Positions 36,095-45,970 of a stretch of 64,000 nt of DNA are shown piece after piece (positions within the stretch are counted from its first letter, which is position 1; every line of letters starts with the position of its first letter). A model generated the notes under the pieces. That model saw nothing but the letters and a program-made list of their open reading frames with translations. It did no database searches and had not been told where the DNA came from. Source of the stretch: Paenibacillus sp. OV219 (GTDB lineage: Bacteria > Bacillota > Bacilli > Paenibacillales > Paenibacillaceae); assembly GCF_900110075.1 (NCBI RefSeq), contig NZ_FOCJ01000007.1, forward strand, positions 1-64,000, read 5' to 3'. The position numbers were made by a program, and so were the translations under genes.

Positions 36095-36708
36095 TCGTCG
36101 TATGGACGCTGCTGGCTTACCTCTGCGGGGGGCTGATGTTCTCTTACTGGCTTGGTCTGCTCGCTAAACAGAACCTGAAGGAGCATGGCGACGGTAATCC
36201 CGGCGCGCTCAACCTGTGGAAGGCAGCAGGTTACTCGTATGGTCTGACTGGCATCGTGCTTGATTTTCTAAAAGGGTACCTTCCCATCTTATTGCTCATC
36301 CGTGCGGATGCATTAGTGGGCTTCGGACTCATCCTTCCATGTGCAGCGGCGGTGCTTGGTCATATTTTCTCGCCTTTCATGAAGCTAAGAGGCGGCAAAG
36401 CGATCGCGGTGACTTTCGGTGTATGGAGCGGGCTCACGGCATTCACGGCTTCACTCGCATATGCAATTATTCTCGCAATTCTGTTGCTTACAGGGAGGTT
36501 CCTGAGCAAAGGCATGCCGACCTCGTCGGAGGCGGACGGCTTCCAAGTTGTGCTCGGCATGCTCGTCCTGACAATCTATACACTCCTCTTCGATTACTCC
36601 GCTTCAGTTGTCACATTCGGACTCGTTAATTTCCTATTACTGCTGTACTCGCATCGCAAGGAGCTGCGCCGGTTCATCGGCACGTTTAACGTTCATATGA
36701 AGCGCTAA
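36091..36708 (+). CDS. plsY: PlsY-like glycerol-3-phosphate acyltransferase
   Basis: The 205-residue membrane protein has the PlsY motifs GDGNPGALNLWKAAG near residue 32 and HIFSPFMKLRGGKAIA near residue 90, with five hydrophobic segments. PlsY transfers an acyl group from acyl phosphate to glycerol 3-phosphate, the first step of phospholipid synthesis. The first motif has GNPGALN in place of the usual GSGNxGATN, so this may be a paralogue acting on another acceptor supplied by the overlapping glycosyltransferase. The open frame begins at 36049, but ATG 36091 overlapping the upstream stop is preferred. Confidence 0.8.
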   Translation: MIVVWTLLAYLCGGLMFSYWLGLLAKQNLKEHGDGNPGALNLWKAAGYSYGLTGIVLDFLKGYLPILLLIRADALVGFGLILPCAAAVLGHIFSPFMKLRGGKAIAVTFGVWSGLTAFTASLAYAIILAILLLTGRFLSKGMPTSSEADGFQVVLGMLVLTIYTLLFDYSASVVTFGLVNFLLLLYSHRKELRRFIGTFNVHMKR

Positions 36709-36808
36709 AGAGCGGCTCCCAGGGAGCCGTTTGTTGTTGCTGCGCATAGGACAGGCAGGCTCCGCTATATGATCTAAGAGGTGCTTATCCCTAAAGGAGT
36801 GTGGTCGC

Positions 36809-39136
36809 TTGGAAATCATCGGAAAGCCGATTCCGCGGGTCGAGTCGCGCGATAAAGTGACCGGCTTCGCCCGTTACACAAACGATTCAGAATCGCCTAG
36901 CCAGCTGCATGGCTGGCTTGTGACGAGCCCTTATGCGCATGCGCGGATTGTTTCCATCGACACAACGGAGGTGCTGAAGGTCATCGGCGTACAGGCTGTC
37001 GTCATCGGCGCTGATTTTCCCGTGCTCACAGGTCCGTTTCTTGTCGATCGCCCGCCTCTGGCTGTAGATAAGGTGCGTTATTACGGTGAGCCAATCGCGG
37101 TGGTCGTTGCGGAAACCGAACGAATCGCGAAGCTGGCGGCGGAGCTTATTCTGGCGGCATTCGAGCCGCTTCCGATTGTGCTGTCGCCAAGCGAGGCACT
37201 ACAGCCGGATGCGCCATTGCTGCATGCGGATTTAGGCAGCTATGTGAAGGTTGGCAATGTATATCCGGTTCCGGATACGAACATTGGCAATGATGTGCGA
37301 ATTCGTAAAGGCGATATGGAGGCAGGCTGGGCAGCGAGTGAAGTGGTGGTGGAGGACACGTTCTGCTTCGACACCTCGGATCATGGTGCAATGGAGCCGC
37401 GCTGCGCGATCGTGGAGGTTATGCCAAGTGGGATCGTGGAGATTCAGTCAGCGACGCAGGACCCGTTCAATATGAGAAGAGCGTTCCAGCGATTCTTTCA
37501 AGTGGAGGAATCGAAGGTTATCGTGCGGACGCCTCTCGTTGGGGGAGGTTTCGGCGGCAAAGGCTCATTCCAGCTGGAGTATATCGCATATATGGCATCG
37601 AAGAAGTGTGGAGGCCGTCCGGTCAAGATCAACAATACCCGCGAGTCGGACATGATCAGCTCGCCTTGTCATATCGGACTGGAAGCGACATTGAAGCTTG
37701 GTGCGACGCGGGACGGGAAACTGATGGCGGCGCAGTACACGATGCTGTTTAACACGGGCGGCTACAGCGATACCGGTTCATCTGTAACCCAAGCAGGCGC
37801 CAACGACTGCACAGGTCCCTATCGAATAGACAACGTTTACTGCGACGCCTTATGCGTGTACACGAATCATCCATACGCAACGGCTTACCGCGGCTTTGGT
37901 CATGCGGAGGCGGCGTTCTGTAATGAACGGATGATGGATCTGCTTGCGCGCAAATTGCAGATGGATCCTGTACAGCTGCGTCTTATTAATGCCATTAAGG
38001 CTGGTGATACGTCGCCGACACAGGCGTTACTGACGGAGAGCAATCTAGGCGATTTGCCGGCATGCATTGCGAAGATGAAGGAGCTAATAAGGTGGAGCGA
38101 AGGAGAGCGCCTCGCAGTTGATGCTCAAACAATTAGAGCCAAGGGAGTCGCATGCATCTGGAAAACATCGACGTCTGCCATCGAGAGCGGAAGCGGCGCC
38201 ATTATAACATTCAATCACGACGGGACGATGAACCTCAGCGTAGGGACGGTCGAGATCGGGCAAGGCAACCGGACGGCTATGGCGCAAATCCTTGCCGAGC
38301 GTATGAACGTGCCGATCCAGCAAGTTCATATCAAGCTGGATATCGATACGCAATCGAATCCGGAGCATTGGAAGACTGTTGCGAGCGTCGGCACGACGAT
38401 GGCGGGGCGCGCGGTGCTGGCGGCAGCCGAGGACGCGATCGCACAATTGAAGCACAACGCGTCGCTTGTAATGAAGCTGCCGCCGGAGGAGCTTGAAGTC
38501 GGCGGAGGCAACGTGTACGTCAAGGGCAATCCCGACCGCTCCATTGCGGTACGTGACCTTGCAATAGGCTACACCAATCCGGATGGCACTGCGGTTGGAG
38601 AGCCGGTCATTGGCCGTGGGACGTATCGGATTCCAGATACGACCAAGATGGACCCTGAGACGGGCAAAGGAAAGCCCGGCAATGTGTGGACGCTTGGCGC
38701 GCAAGCGGTGGAGGTTGAGTTCAATCCGCTGGATTGTACATATCGCTTGTTGAAGGCGGTTTCGGTGTTTGATGCCGGCAGAGTAATTAACGAAGGCACC
38801 GCCCGAGGACAGGTATATGGCGGTATGAATATGGGGCTTAGCTTCGCGACGAGAGAGACCTTCCAATTCGATGATGCTGGGAGAGTGCTGAACCCACAGC
38901 TTCGTTCTTATAAGATTACCCGCTACGGAGAAACGCCGGAATACGACGCCGCTTTCGTCGAGACGCCCTTCAAGGAAGGGCCGTACGGCGCGCGCGGTGT
39001 CGGGGAGCACGGTGTAATCGGCATGCCGGCGGCCTTAGCCAACGCCTTATCCGTTGCGGCAGGGGTCGAGCTGAACATGCTTCCGCTCATCCCAGAGCTC
39101 ATCTGGCGCTATAGAGGGGGCGGAGAACAGACATGA
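36809..39136 (+). CDS. Xanthine dehydrogenase-type molybdopterin-binding subunit
   Basis: The 775-residue large subunit has the N-terminal domain (about residues 10-115) and the molybdenum cofactor domains. Visible are PLVGGGFGGKG, the loop AYRGFGHAEAAFCNE and the catalytic glutamate in YGARGVGEHGV near the C-terminus. The family hydroxylates purines or related heterocycles, passing electrons to Fe-S and FAD subunits. The start is TTG 36809 with AAAGGAG nine bases ahead. Its stop overlaps the next ATG. The exact substrate (xanthine, hypoxanthine, nicotinate type) cannot be assigned. Confidence 0.9.
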   Translation: MEIIGKPIPRVESRDKVTGFARYTNDSESPSQLHGWLVTSPYAHARIVSIDTTEVLKVIGVQAVVIGADFPVLTGPFLVDRPPLAVDKVRYYGEPIAVVVAETERIAKLAAELILAAFEPLPIVLSPSEALQPDAPLLHADLGSYVKVGNVYPVPDTNIGNDVRIRKGDMEAGWAASEVVVEDTFCFDTSDHGAMEPRCAIVEVMPSGIVEIQSATQDPFNMRRAFQRFFQVEESKVIVRTPLVGGGFGGKGSFQLEYIAYMASKKCGGRPVKINNTRESDMISSPCHIGLEATLKLGATRDGKLMAAQYTMLFNTGGYSDTGSSVTQAGANDCTGPYRIDNVYCDALCVYTNHPYATAYRGFGHAEAAFCNERMMDLLARKLQMDPVQLRLINAIKAGDTSPTQALLTESNLGDLPACIAKMKELIRWSEGERLAVDAQTIRAKGVACIWKTSTSAIESGSGAIITFNHDGTMNLSVGTVEIGQGNRTAMAQILAERMNVPIQQVHIKLDIDTQSNPEHWKTVASVGTTMAGRAVLAAAEDAIAQLKHNASLVMKLPPEELEVGGGNVYVKGNPDRSIAVRDLAIGYTNPDGTAVGEPVIGRGTYRIPDTTKMDPETGKGKPGNVWTLGAQAVEVEFNPLDCTYRLLKAVSVFDAGRVINEGTARGQVYGGMNMGLSFATRETFQFDDAGRVLNPQLRSYKITRYGETPEYDAAFVETPFKEGPYGARGVGEHGVIGMPAALANALSVAAGVELNMLPLIPELIWRYRGGGEQT

Positions 39137-39975
39137 TCGCTTTCGACTTCGACTATTATAAGCCGCGGACCGCAGAGGAAGCGGCCAGACTATTCAAGCA
39201 GGCGGATGCGGAGGGGAAGCAGCCGCTTTATTATGGCGGCGGCACTGAAATCATCTCCATGGCACGGATGAATCAGCTGCGAACAGGCGCGGTTATTGAT
39301 TTTAAAAGCATCCCCGAATGCAATGTGCTTCAGACGAAGGAAGGGAAGCTCACTATCGGGGCTGCGATTACGCTCAAGAGGCTTGAGGATGAGATGGAGC
39401 TATTCCCGCTGCTTGGCGCGACGGTCAGAGATGTGGCAGATCATTCGATTCGGTGCAAAGCGACAATTGGCAGCCACTTATGCGGGAAGTTTTATTTTCG
39501 TGAAGGGCTGCTGCCGTTTCTGCTCGTGGACAGTGAAGCGGTTCTGGTCGGGCCCGAGGGCAGGCGGACAGTGCCGATCAGCCAAATTTTAAACGGGGAG
39601 CCCTGTTTGGGAAAAGGAGAATTGCTCGTTCAAGTCATAAGCAGCGAACGGCTCTTCGGCATGCCCTATTGCACGGTGAAGAAGACGAAGATGGAACGCA
39701 TTGACTATCCGATCGTGCGCATTGCTGCGCTGCGAACCGAGCAAGGCGTACGTATCGCATTTAGCGGCGTCAGCGACATCCCGTTCCGATCAAGAGAGCT
39801 GGAGAACATCTTGAACAATAATTCGATGCCGCTGAATGAGCGGATCGAGCGTGTTGTTCAGGCTTGGCCTGCACCGATATTGGATGATTTGCTCGCGTCA
39901 GCGCCTTATCGCACATTTGTCTTGAAGAACACCCTGTCGGAGACGATGACGGCACTTGAACGGAGGCGGGTATGA
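39133..39975 (+). CDS. Xanthine dehydrogenase-type FAD-binding subunit
   Basis: The 280-residue protein resembles CoxM/XdhB. It has an FAD site in YYGGGTEIISMAR (near residue 35) and in TIGSHLCGKFYF, where the family usually has TIGGNLC. It would carry electrons from the Fe-S subunit to NAD or another acceptor. Coupled by overlap to both neighbours. Confidence 0.88.
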   Translation: MIAFDFDYYKPRTAEEAARLFKQADAEGKQPLYYGGGTEIISMARMNQLRTGAVIDFKSIPECNVLQTKEGKLTIGAAITLKRLEDEMELFPLLGATVRDVADHSIRCKATIGSHLCGKFYFREGLLPFLLVDSEAVLVGPEGRRTVPISQILNGEPCLGKGELLVQVISSERLFGMPYCTVKKTKMERIDYPIVRIAALRTEQGVRIAFSGVSDIPFRSRELENILNNNSMPLNERIERVVQAWPAPILDDLLASAPYRTFVLKNTLSETMTALERRRV

Positions 39976-40442
39976 GTACACAAGGGTTTGCCAAATGTGA
40001 GCTGGAGCTGCTTGTGAATGGTATGCGGCGGCATGTGACAATTCGTTCAGCAGACACGCTGCTGCGTGTGCTGCGTGAGCAGCTTGGACTGACGGGAGCC
40101 AAAGCCGGCTGCGAAAATGGCGATTGCGGCGCGTGTACAGTCATCGTAAATAAGGAGCCAATTAAGTCCTGCTTAATGCTAGCGGTCGAGGCGCACGGCT
40201 GCAAGGTGACAACAATTGAAGGGCTCAGCGATACGCCGATCCAGCAGGCGTTTATTGATAAGTTCGCGTTCCAGTGCGGCTTCTGCACGCCTGGCTTTAT
40301 TATGGTGTGCCAAGCGCTGATTGAGCAGCGTCCGCATGCAAGCGAGGCAGTCGTGCAAGAATGGCTGCGCTCCAACATTTGCAGGTGCACGTGCTATCAG
40401 GAAATCCGCGAGGCGGTCAGGTCGGTGATCGGTCATGAATGA
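39972..40442 (+). CDS. Xanthine dehydrogenase-type [2Fe-2S] subunit
   Basis: The 156-residue protein has a plant-type ferredoxin cluster motif CENGDCGACTV with a fourth Cys in KSCLML, and the second cluster motif CGFCTPGF...CRCTCYQEI. The last motif usually reads CRCTGY; the extra cysteine is a small oddity. It completes the three-subunit enzyme. Its end overlaps the start of xdhC by eight bases. Confidence 0.92.
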   Translation: MSTQGFAKCELELLVNGMRRHVTIRSADTLLRVLREQLGLTGAKAGCENGDCGACTVIVNKEPIKSCLMLAVEAHGCKVTTIEGLSDTPIQQAFIDKFAFQCGFCTPGFIMVCQALIEQRPHASEAVVQEWLRSNICRCTCYQEIREAVRSVIGHE

Positions 40443-41499
40443 TCGTTACCGGATGCTGCAGGTGCTGAAGCGGAATCAAGGGCAGCGTTACGCCATGGCG
40501 ACGATAATCGCGGTGGAAGGCTCCTCGTACCGCCATGCAGGCGCCAAAATGCTCATCGGCGCAGACGGCAGCCAGCACGGAGCGATTAGCGCCGGCTGTC
40601 TGGAGGAGGATCTGCTGCATCATGCGCAGGAAGTCATTCGGAGCAGGGAGCCGCGTACGCTGGAGTACGACTTGCGGTCGGAGGATGACCTCGCTTGGGG
40701 GCGAGGAGCGGGCTGCAACGGACGCATTCACGTCTATCTGGAATGTTGCGAGTGGGGCGGGGAATGGGCGGAAGTTGAACGGCATTTGAATCGTGGAGAA
40801 TCCATCGTTTGTGCTCGAAGAATGATGCGCAGCAAAGGAACGGGCACCGTGCAAAATGAGAATAGGCTGTTGTTGTATGCAGCATCCGGCATGGTTAGCG
40901 ATGACGATGGCGATTCGCTCACCGAGCAGATGGAGGCGCAGTTTCGCTCGTTTATGTTGGGAGATGATACCACGGGAATCGAAGTTCTGTCGTCGCCTGC
41001 TATCGAAGGCGAGCTGCTAGTCGAGAGGTATCGACCGCGAGAGCAGCTGTTCATCTTCGGTGCGGGCTCTGATGTTGAGCTGTTAGCAAGGCTTGCATCG
41101 GAGCTTGATTTCGAGGTATGCATCGTTGATCCGCGAAGCGATAGATGCAGTGAGCGCCATTTTCGGACAGCAGACCGGTTGTTCAACATCCATCCAGATC
41201 AGTTTCTGCTCCAGCACTCGATTGCTTCAAGCAGTTACGTGCTCATCATGACGCATCAATTTCAGCAGGATCAAGCGATTTTGCGTCAGCTGGTGAAGGC
41301 ACCACCAAGCTATATAGGCGTCTTAGGATCGCGCTCAAGAACGGAGAGGCTGCTGCACCCTGAACCGGTACCGGACTTTGTTCACGCGCCTGTTGGGCTT
41401 GCGATCGGCGCGGAAGGCGCGGAGGAGATCAGCGTAAGCATCGTAGCAGAGCTAATCCGAGTTAGAAGCGGGACACAGCCAAGAGGAGGAGTGCGATGA
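40435..41499 (+). CDS. xdhC: XdhC-family molybdenum cofactor sulfuration/insertion factor
   Basis: The 354-residue protein has the XdhC/CoxI N-terminal segment (VEGSSYRHAGAKMLI, GAISAGCLEEDLL) and a C-terminal Rossmann-like domain (LFIFGAGSDVELLARLA, YIGVLGSRSR). In Rhodobacter XdhC binds sulfurated molybdenum cofactor and delivers it to xanthine dehydrogenase. Placed between enzyme subunits and MocA, it should do the same here. Confidence 0.92.
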   Translation: MNDRYRMLQVLKRNQGQRYAMATIIAVEGSSYRHAGAKMLIGADGSQHGAISAGCLEEDLLHHAQEVIRSREPRTLEYDLRSEDDLAWGRGAGCNGRIHVYLECCEWGGEWAEVERHLNRGESIVCARRMMRSKGTGTVQNENRLLLYAASGMVSDDDGDSLTEQMEAQFRSFMLGDDTTGIEVLSSPAIEGELLVERYRPREQLFIFGAGSDVELLARLASELDFEVCIVDPRSDRCSERHFRTADRLFNIHPDQFLLQHSIASSSYVLIMTHQFQQDQAILRQLVKAPPSYIGVLGSRSRTERLLHPEPVPDFVHAPVGLAIGAEGAEEISVSIVAELIRVRSGTQPRGGVR

Positions 41500-42107
41500 G
41501 TATAGGCAGCATTGGCGCGATTATTCTGGCGGCTGGGATGTCGACACGGATGGGCGAGTTTAAGCCGGTCATTCCGCTGCGAGGCAAGCCCCTGCTTCAT
41601 TTTCCGATTGAAGTGGCTGCTGAGTGCGGGCTTGGGCCGATTGTCGTCGTTGGAGGCTATTGTATTGACGAGCTGCGTTCATGTGCCGCTCCTTTCAAAC
41701 AGCTCAGTATCGTAGAGAATCGTGACTATGCATCAGGTATAGGCTCTTCGCTTCGGCTTGGCATTGAAGCAGTGACGGGGAGGACGGACGCAGTCTTCAT
41801 ATTTCTGGCGGATCAGCCGCTCGTCTCTCCCGTTGTGGTGGTGGCGATGCTTGAGCAGTATCGGCGGATGCGCTCAGAAGGGGCTCGGATCTTGCGTCCC
41901 GTTTACGCCGGTATGCCTGGGCATCCGGTATTATTCGATGCAGAGTTGTACACGGAGTTCGCAACCATTCAAGGGGATGAGGGTGGCAAGTCGATTATTT
42001 CGGGGCACCGATCTGAGCTGCTGCTTATGCGCTTTGATCAGACGGAATGGGGCATTGATGTGGATACGCCGCAGGATTTACTGGATTTGAAAGGTTTCTG
42101 TAAATAA
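41496..42107 (+). CDS. MocA-like molybdenum cofactor nucleotidyltransferase
   Basis: The 203-residue protein has the nucleotidyltransferase signature IILAAGMSTRMGEFKPVIPL, a FLADQPLV motif with the metal-binding Asp, and GHPVLFD. It probably joins CMP to molybdopterin to make the cytosine dinucleotide form, as MocA does, matching the molybdenum hydroxylase operon. ATGA overlap with xdhC. No terminator is seen directly after it. Confidence 0.88.
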   Translation: MSIGSIGAIILAAGMSTRMGEFKPVIPLRGKPLLHFPIEVAAECGLGPIVVVGGYCIDELRSCAAPFKQLSIVENRDYASGIGSSLRLGIEAVTGRTDAVFIFLADQPLVSPVVVVAMLEQYRRMRSEGARILRPVYAGMPGHPVLFDAELYTEFATIQGDEGGKSIISGHRSELLLMRFDQTEWGIDVDTPQDLLDLKGFCK

Positions 42108-42169
42108 AATTAGTTGAATGTAAACTTACGTGGTGAAATAGTAACCCAATTGTCGAATAAAATGTAGTG

Positions 42170-42198
42170 TTTACAGAGTAATAGCCGAGTACTATAAT
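42170..42198 (+). promoter_or_regulatory. Predicted promoter for the GH116 cluster, with TGTAAAC sites
   Basis: TTTACA and TATAAT are separated by 17 bases. The -35 box lies in GTTTACA (42169-42175), which is the reverse complement of TGTAAAC at 42119 and 42245; the 11-bp palindrome GTTTATTAAAC is at 42214-42224. The repeated heptamers are candidate operator half-sites. Confidence 0.6.
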
Positions 42199-42293
42199 CA
42201 AAATTATGAAAGTGTTTATTAAACGACTTTACATTTTTTATTTTTGTAAACTAAATACCAATTACATCTCAAGGGAAGAGGTGCTTCTTGTTC

Positions 42294-43379
42294 ATGAGCG
42301 GACGCGTGCTTAATGTTGGACTGATTGGTCTTGGCGAGGTTGCCCAGGTCATCCATTTGCCGGTGCTTCAATCAATGCCGGAGCAATACCGAATTGCAGC
42401 AATATGCGATATTTCACCGAAGCTGGTGGCGCATATCGGCGGCCAGTATGGAGTAGACAAGCTGTATACCGATATGAGGGAGCTTGTTAGGCAAGAGGAT
42501 CTTGATGTTGTGTTTGTGCTTAATAGCGATGAATATCATGCGGAATGCGCAATTGAAGCTGCTAATCAGGGGAAGCATGTGCTGATCGAGAAGCCTATGT
42601 GCCTCACGTTTGCTGAAGCGGAATCGATTATTGAGGCGAGGGATCGGAATGGCGTCCATGTGATGATCGGCTACATGCGCCGTTACGCGGCGTCGTTCGT
42701 TCAAGCTGTGCAAGAGATCGGTGGCTTAGACAACATTACATACGCAAGAGTGCGCGATATTATCGGGCAAAATCATTTCTTTATCCGCCCGACGAGCCGC
42801 ACGGTTATGTTCGACGATATTCCTGAGGAAGCGAAGGCGGATCGCAAGGAGAGAGCGGAGCGACTTGCCCGTGAGGCGACGGGGCTTGAACCGGATTCTC
42901 CGTTGTTCAGCTTCTACAGGCTGCTGGCTGGTCTTGGCAGCCATGACCTATCGGCGATGCGCGAGGCAATCGGTATGCCGAAGGCTTGTCTTGGAGCGAA
43001 GCTGTCGGTTCATAAGGACAGTATTTTCTTAAATGCGATTCTCGATTATGGTACCTTCTCGGTTACGTATGAGACAGGAATGGATCAGCAAGGGCGATTC
43101 GATGCGCATGTGGAAGTGTATGCAAGCCGCAAGACGGTGAAGGTGCAGTATGACACGCCGTATATTCGCCATTTGCCGACGAAGCTGCACATTTATGAGA
43201 CAGAAGGCGAAGCCTACACGGAATCGGTCATCCGTCCGACGCTCACCGATCCGTATACGCTGGAGATGAAGCATCTGTACGATGTCATTACAAACGATCA
43301 TGCGCCGAAGACGACGCCTGAGGATGCGCGTGAGGATCTGTATATTTTCCAAATGATTATGAATGCGCTTAAATCCTGA
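42294..43379 (+). CDS. Gfo/Idh/MocA-family oxidoreductase
   Basis: The 361-residue protein has a Rossmann motif (NVGLIGLGEVAQVIHLP), the EKPMCLT catalytic lysine motif near residue 95, and a C-terminal oxidoreductase domain. It is likely an NAD(P)-dependent sugar or cyclitol dehydrogenase. It leads a cluster with a GH116-type glycosidase and a PhyH-type oxygenase. A TTG at 42288 is an alternative start; ATG 42294 is chosen. Confidence 0.85.
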   Translation: MSGRVLNVGLIGLGEVAQVIHLPVLQSMPEQYRIAAICDISPKLVAHIGGQYGVDKLYTDMRELVRQEDLDVVFVLNSDEYHAECAIEAANQGKHVLIEKPMCLTFAEAESIIEARDRNGVHVMIGYMRRYAASFVQAVQEIGGLDNITYARVRDIIGQNHFFIRPTSRTVMFDDIPEEAKADRKERAERLAREATGLEPDSPLFSFYRLLAGLGSHDLSAMREAIGMPKACLGAKLSVHKDSIFLNAILDYGTFSVTYETGMDQQGRFDAHVEVYASRKTVKVQYDTPYIRHLPTKLHIYETEGEAYTESVIRPTLTDPYTLEMKHLYDVITNDHAPKTTPEDAREDLYIFQMIMNALKS

Positions 43380-43395
43380 GGAAGCGGGTGAGTCT

Positions 43396-45885
43396 GTGAG
43401 TCAGCGATATAACGGTGTATATGCCGGTGAGCGCAATGCCCATATTGCGTTTCCGCTAGGCGGTATTGGTGCAGGGATGCTCTGCTTGGAGGGTACGGGA
43501 GCGCTGTCGCATTTTGCGATGCATCACCGACCGAATAACTTGAATGAGCCGATGGTGTTCTCTGCTCTAAGCGTGAAGACTCCTGGTGGGGACGTTGTTG
43601 CAAGAGTGCTGGAAGGGCAGGTTCCGCGGCGCAAAATATCCGGGAGCAAGGTGAAGGACTATGAGCCGGGGCCGGGGAGCGGGCTGTATGGCAAGCATTA
43701 CGGACTGCCTCGGTTTGCGGAGAGCAGCTTCGAGGGGCGATTCCCTTTCGGAACGGTGAGCCTGCAGGATGAGAAGATGCCGGTTGCGGTGTCCATTACG
43801 GGCTGGAGCCCGTTCATTCCTCTGAATGCGAACGATTCCAGCTTGCCTGCGGCGGGCTTGGAATTCACCTTCGAGAATAAGACTTGTGAATCGCTTGAGC
43901 TTGTTTATTCGTTCCATGCAGCGAACTTCATGAGCAGCTGGAACATGGAGGGACGCCGTGTGCTAGGAGCCGAGGGAGAGGCGAATGGCTTCGTACTAGA
44001 CCAGCCGGCGCTTGCGGATGAGCCTTGGAAGCAGGGTGCATTCAGTGCGGTTACCGATAACCCTCGGGCCAAAGTAGATTGTGCTTGGTTCAGAGGCGGC
44101 TGGTTCGACTCGGTGACGATGATCTGGAACAAGTTGGCGGCAGGTGAGTTGTGCGAGCATCCGCCAGTGAAGGAAGGGGCGCCAAGCCCTGGCGCAAGTC
44201 TCTATGTGCCTCTGGAGCTGCTGCCGTACGAACGACAAACCGTGAGGGTCATGCTGTCCTGGTACGTGCCGGAATCGAACCTGAATGCAGGTATTCCCGT
44301 CGCAGTGACGGAGCGGGAGGGTGTTGACTCCACTGCTGGAGTTGGCGTTGGCAGTTCTTCGGTCGGCTACTATAAGCCTTGGTATGCAGGAAGGTTTGCA
44401 AATATTACAGAAGTGGCTGGCTATTGGTCACAGCAATACTCTCGATTGCGCGCGGAAAGTGAAGCCTTCACAGACAGCTTCTTCGGCACCTCGTTGCCGC
44501 CGGAGCTTGCAGAAGCAGCTGCTGCGAACTTGTCGATATTAAAGTCGCCAACGGTGCTCAGGCAAGTAGACGGCAGGTTCTGGGCGTGGGAAGGCAGTGA
44601 GGATCTGCAAGGCAGCTGCCACGGCACATGTACGCATGTATGGAATTACGCGCAGGCGCTGTCGCATTTGTTCCCTGAGCTGGAGCGCACCATTCGCGAT
44701 ACGGAGTTTGAGGAAGGCCAGGATGCAGCGGGCCATCAGAATTTCCGTGTGCCACTGCCGATTCAGCCGGCTGATCACGATTTCCATGCCGCAGCCGACG
44801 GGCAGCTTGGTGGCATTATGAAAGTATATCGGGAATGGCGGATTAGCGGTGATACGGCATGGCTGCAGGTGATCTGGCCGAAGGTGAAGCAAAGCCTTCA
44901 CTACTGCATCGAGACTTGGGACCCTGATAAGACTGGCGTGCTCTCTGAGCCGCATCACAATACGTATGACATTGAGTTCTGGGGACCGGATGGCATGTGC
45001 TCGTCCATTTATCTCGGTGCGCTGAAGGCAGCTGCCCGTATCGCGGAGGCTTGCGGGGAAGACGCCGATCAGTACGAGGAGATTTATAAGCGTGGACGTT
45101 TCTTTGTGGAGCAGGAGCTGTTTAACGGGGAGTATTTTGAACAGCGAATCGTGTGGGAGGGGCTGCACGCTCCTTCGCCGCTTGAGACGAAGGATGCGTG
45201 GAACGTCAATTACTCCGCTGAAGCGCGAGCGCTACTTGAGGAAGAGGGGCCGAAATATCAGTATGGCAAAGGCTGCTTGTCCGACGGAGTCATCGGCGCT
45301 TGGCTTGCGGAAATGTGCGGCCTCGGCGACATTCTCGACCAGTCGAAGGTGAGGAGCCATCTGCTCAGCGTCTATAACTATAACTTGAAGCGTGACCTGA
45401 CGGAGCATGCCAATCCGCAGCGGCCTGGTTTTGCGCTTGGCGCTGAAGGCGGTCTGCTGCTCTGCACATGGCCGAAGGGCGGCAAGCTGTCGCTGCCGTT
45501 CGTATACAGCGATGAGGTATGGACGGGGATTGAATATCAGGTGGCCTCCCATCTGATGGCGCTTGGCAGCGTGCAGGAAGGGCTTGATATCGTGCGTACC
45601 TGCCGTGCACGCTATGACGGGCGAACGCGCAACCCGTTCAATGAATATGAATGCGGCCATTGGTATGCACGAGCGATGGCGTCATACGGGCTCATTCAAG
45701 GCTGGGGCGGCGTACGCTATGACGCCACTGAGCGGAAGCTCTATGTATCACCGCGGATCGCTGGGGATTACAGCGTATTCCTGAGCACGGCTAACGGCTA
45801 TGGGCATGCTGGTGTGCGGGATGGAGCGCCTTTTGTAGATGTGAAAGCAGGGCAGATTACCGTTGATCATGTGGAATTCGTGTAA
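43396..45885 (+). CDS. GH116-type glycosidase (glucosylceramidase/bile acid glucosidase family)
   Basis: The 829-residue protein has an N-terminal beta-sandwich starting with AFPLGGIGAGMLCLEGTGAL and a C-terminal (alpha/alpha)6 barrel, the arrangement of GH116. Characteristic segments are GSCHGTCTHVWNYAQALSHL with LERTIRDTEF, and HNTYDIEFWGPDGMC, whose Asp corresponds to the presumed acid/base. Members cleave beta-glucosides or beta-xylosides. No signal peptide is seen, so it acts in the cytoplasm. The open frame reaches back to 43363 inside the upstream gene, but GGGTGA before GTG 43396 supports the later start. Substrate specificity is unknown. Confidence 0.85.
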   Translation: MSQRYNGVYAGERNAHIAFPLGGIGAGMLCLEGTGALSHFAMHHRPNNLNEPMVFSALSVKTPGGDVVARVLEGQVPRRKISGSKVKDYEPGPGSGLYGKHYGLPRFAESSFEGRFPFGTVSLQDEKMPVAVSITGWSPFIPLNANDSSLPAAGLEFTFENKTCESLELVYSFHAANFMSSWNMEGRRVLGAEGEANGFVLDQPALADEPWKQGAFSAVTDNPRAKVDCAWFRGGWFDSVTMIWNKLAAGELCEHPPVKEGAPSPGASLYVPLELLPYERQTVRVMLSWYVPESNLNAGIPVAVTEREGVDSTAGVGVGSSSVGYYKPWYAGRFANITEVAGYWSQQYSRLRAESEAFTDSFFGTSLPPELAEAAAANLSILKSPTVLRQVDGRFWAWEGSEDLQGSCHGTCTHVWNYAQALSHLFPELERTIRDTEFEEGQDAAGHQNFRVPLPIQPADHDFHAAADGQLGGIMKVYREWRISGDTAWLQVIWPKVKQSLHYCIETWDPDKTGVLSEPHHNTYDIEFWGPDGMCSSIYLGALKAAARIAEACGEDADQYEEIYKRGRFFVEQELFNGEYFEQRIVWEGLHAPSPLETKDAWNVNYSAEARALLEEEGPKYQYGKGCLSDGVIGAWLAEMCGLGDILDQSKVRSHLLSVYNYNLKRDLTEHANPQRPGFALGAEGGLLLCTWPKGGKLSLPFVYSDEVWTGIEYQVASHLMALGSVQEGLDIVRTCRARYDGRTRNPFNEYECGHWYARAMASYGLIQGWGGVRYDATERKLYVSPRIAGDYSVFLSTANGYGHAGVRDGAPFVDVKAGQITVDHVEFV

Positions 45886-45970
45886 CTAACCTTGTAGCAG
45901 ATAGAGCGGCTTGAGGTGGCAGGATGCTATTATAATGGCTAATTATTTTACGAATCGAGGAGTGTCTGGC

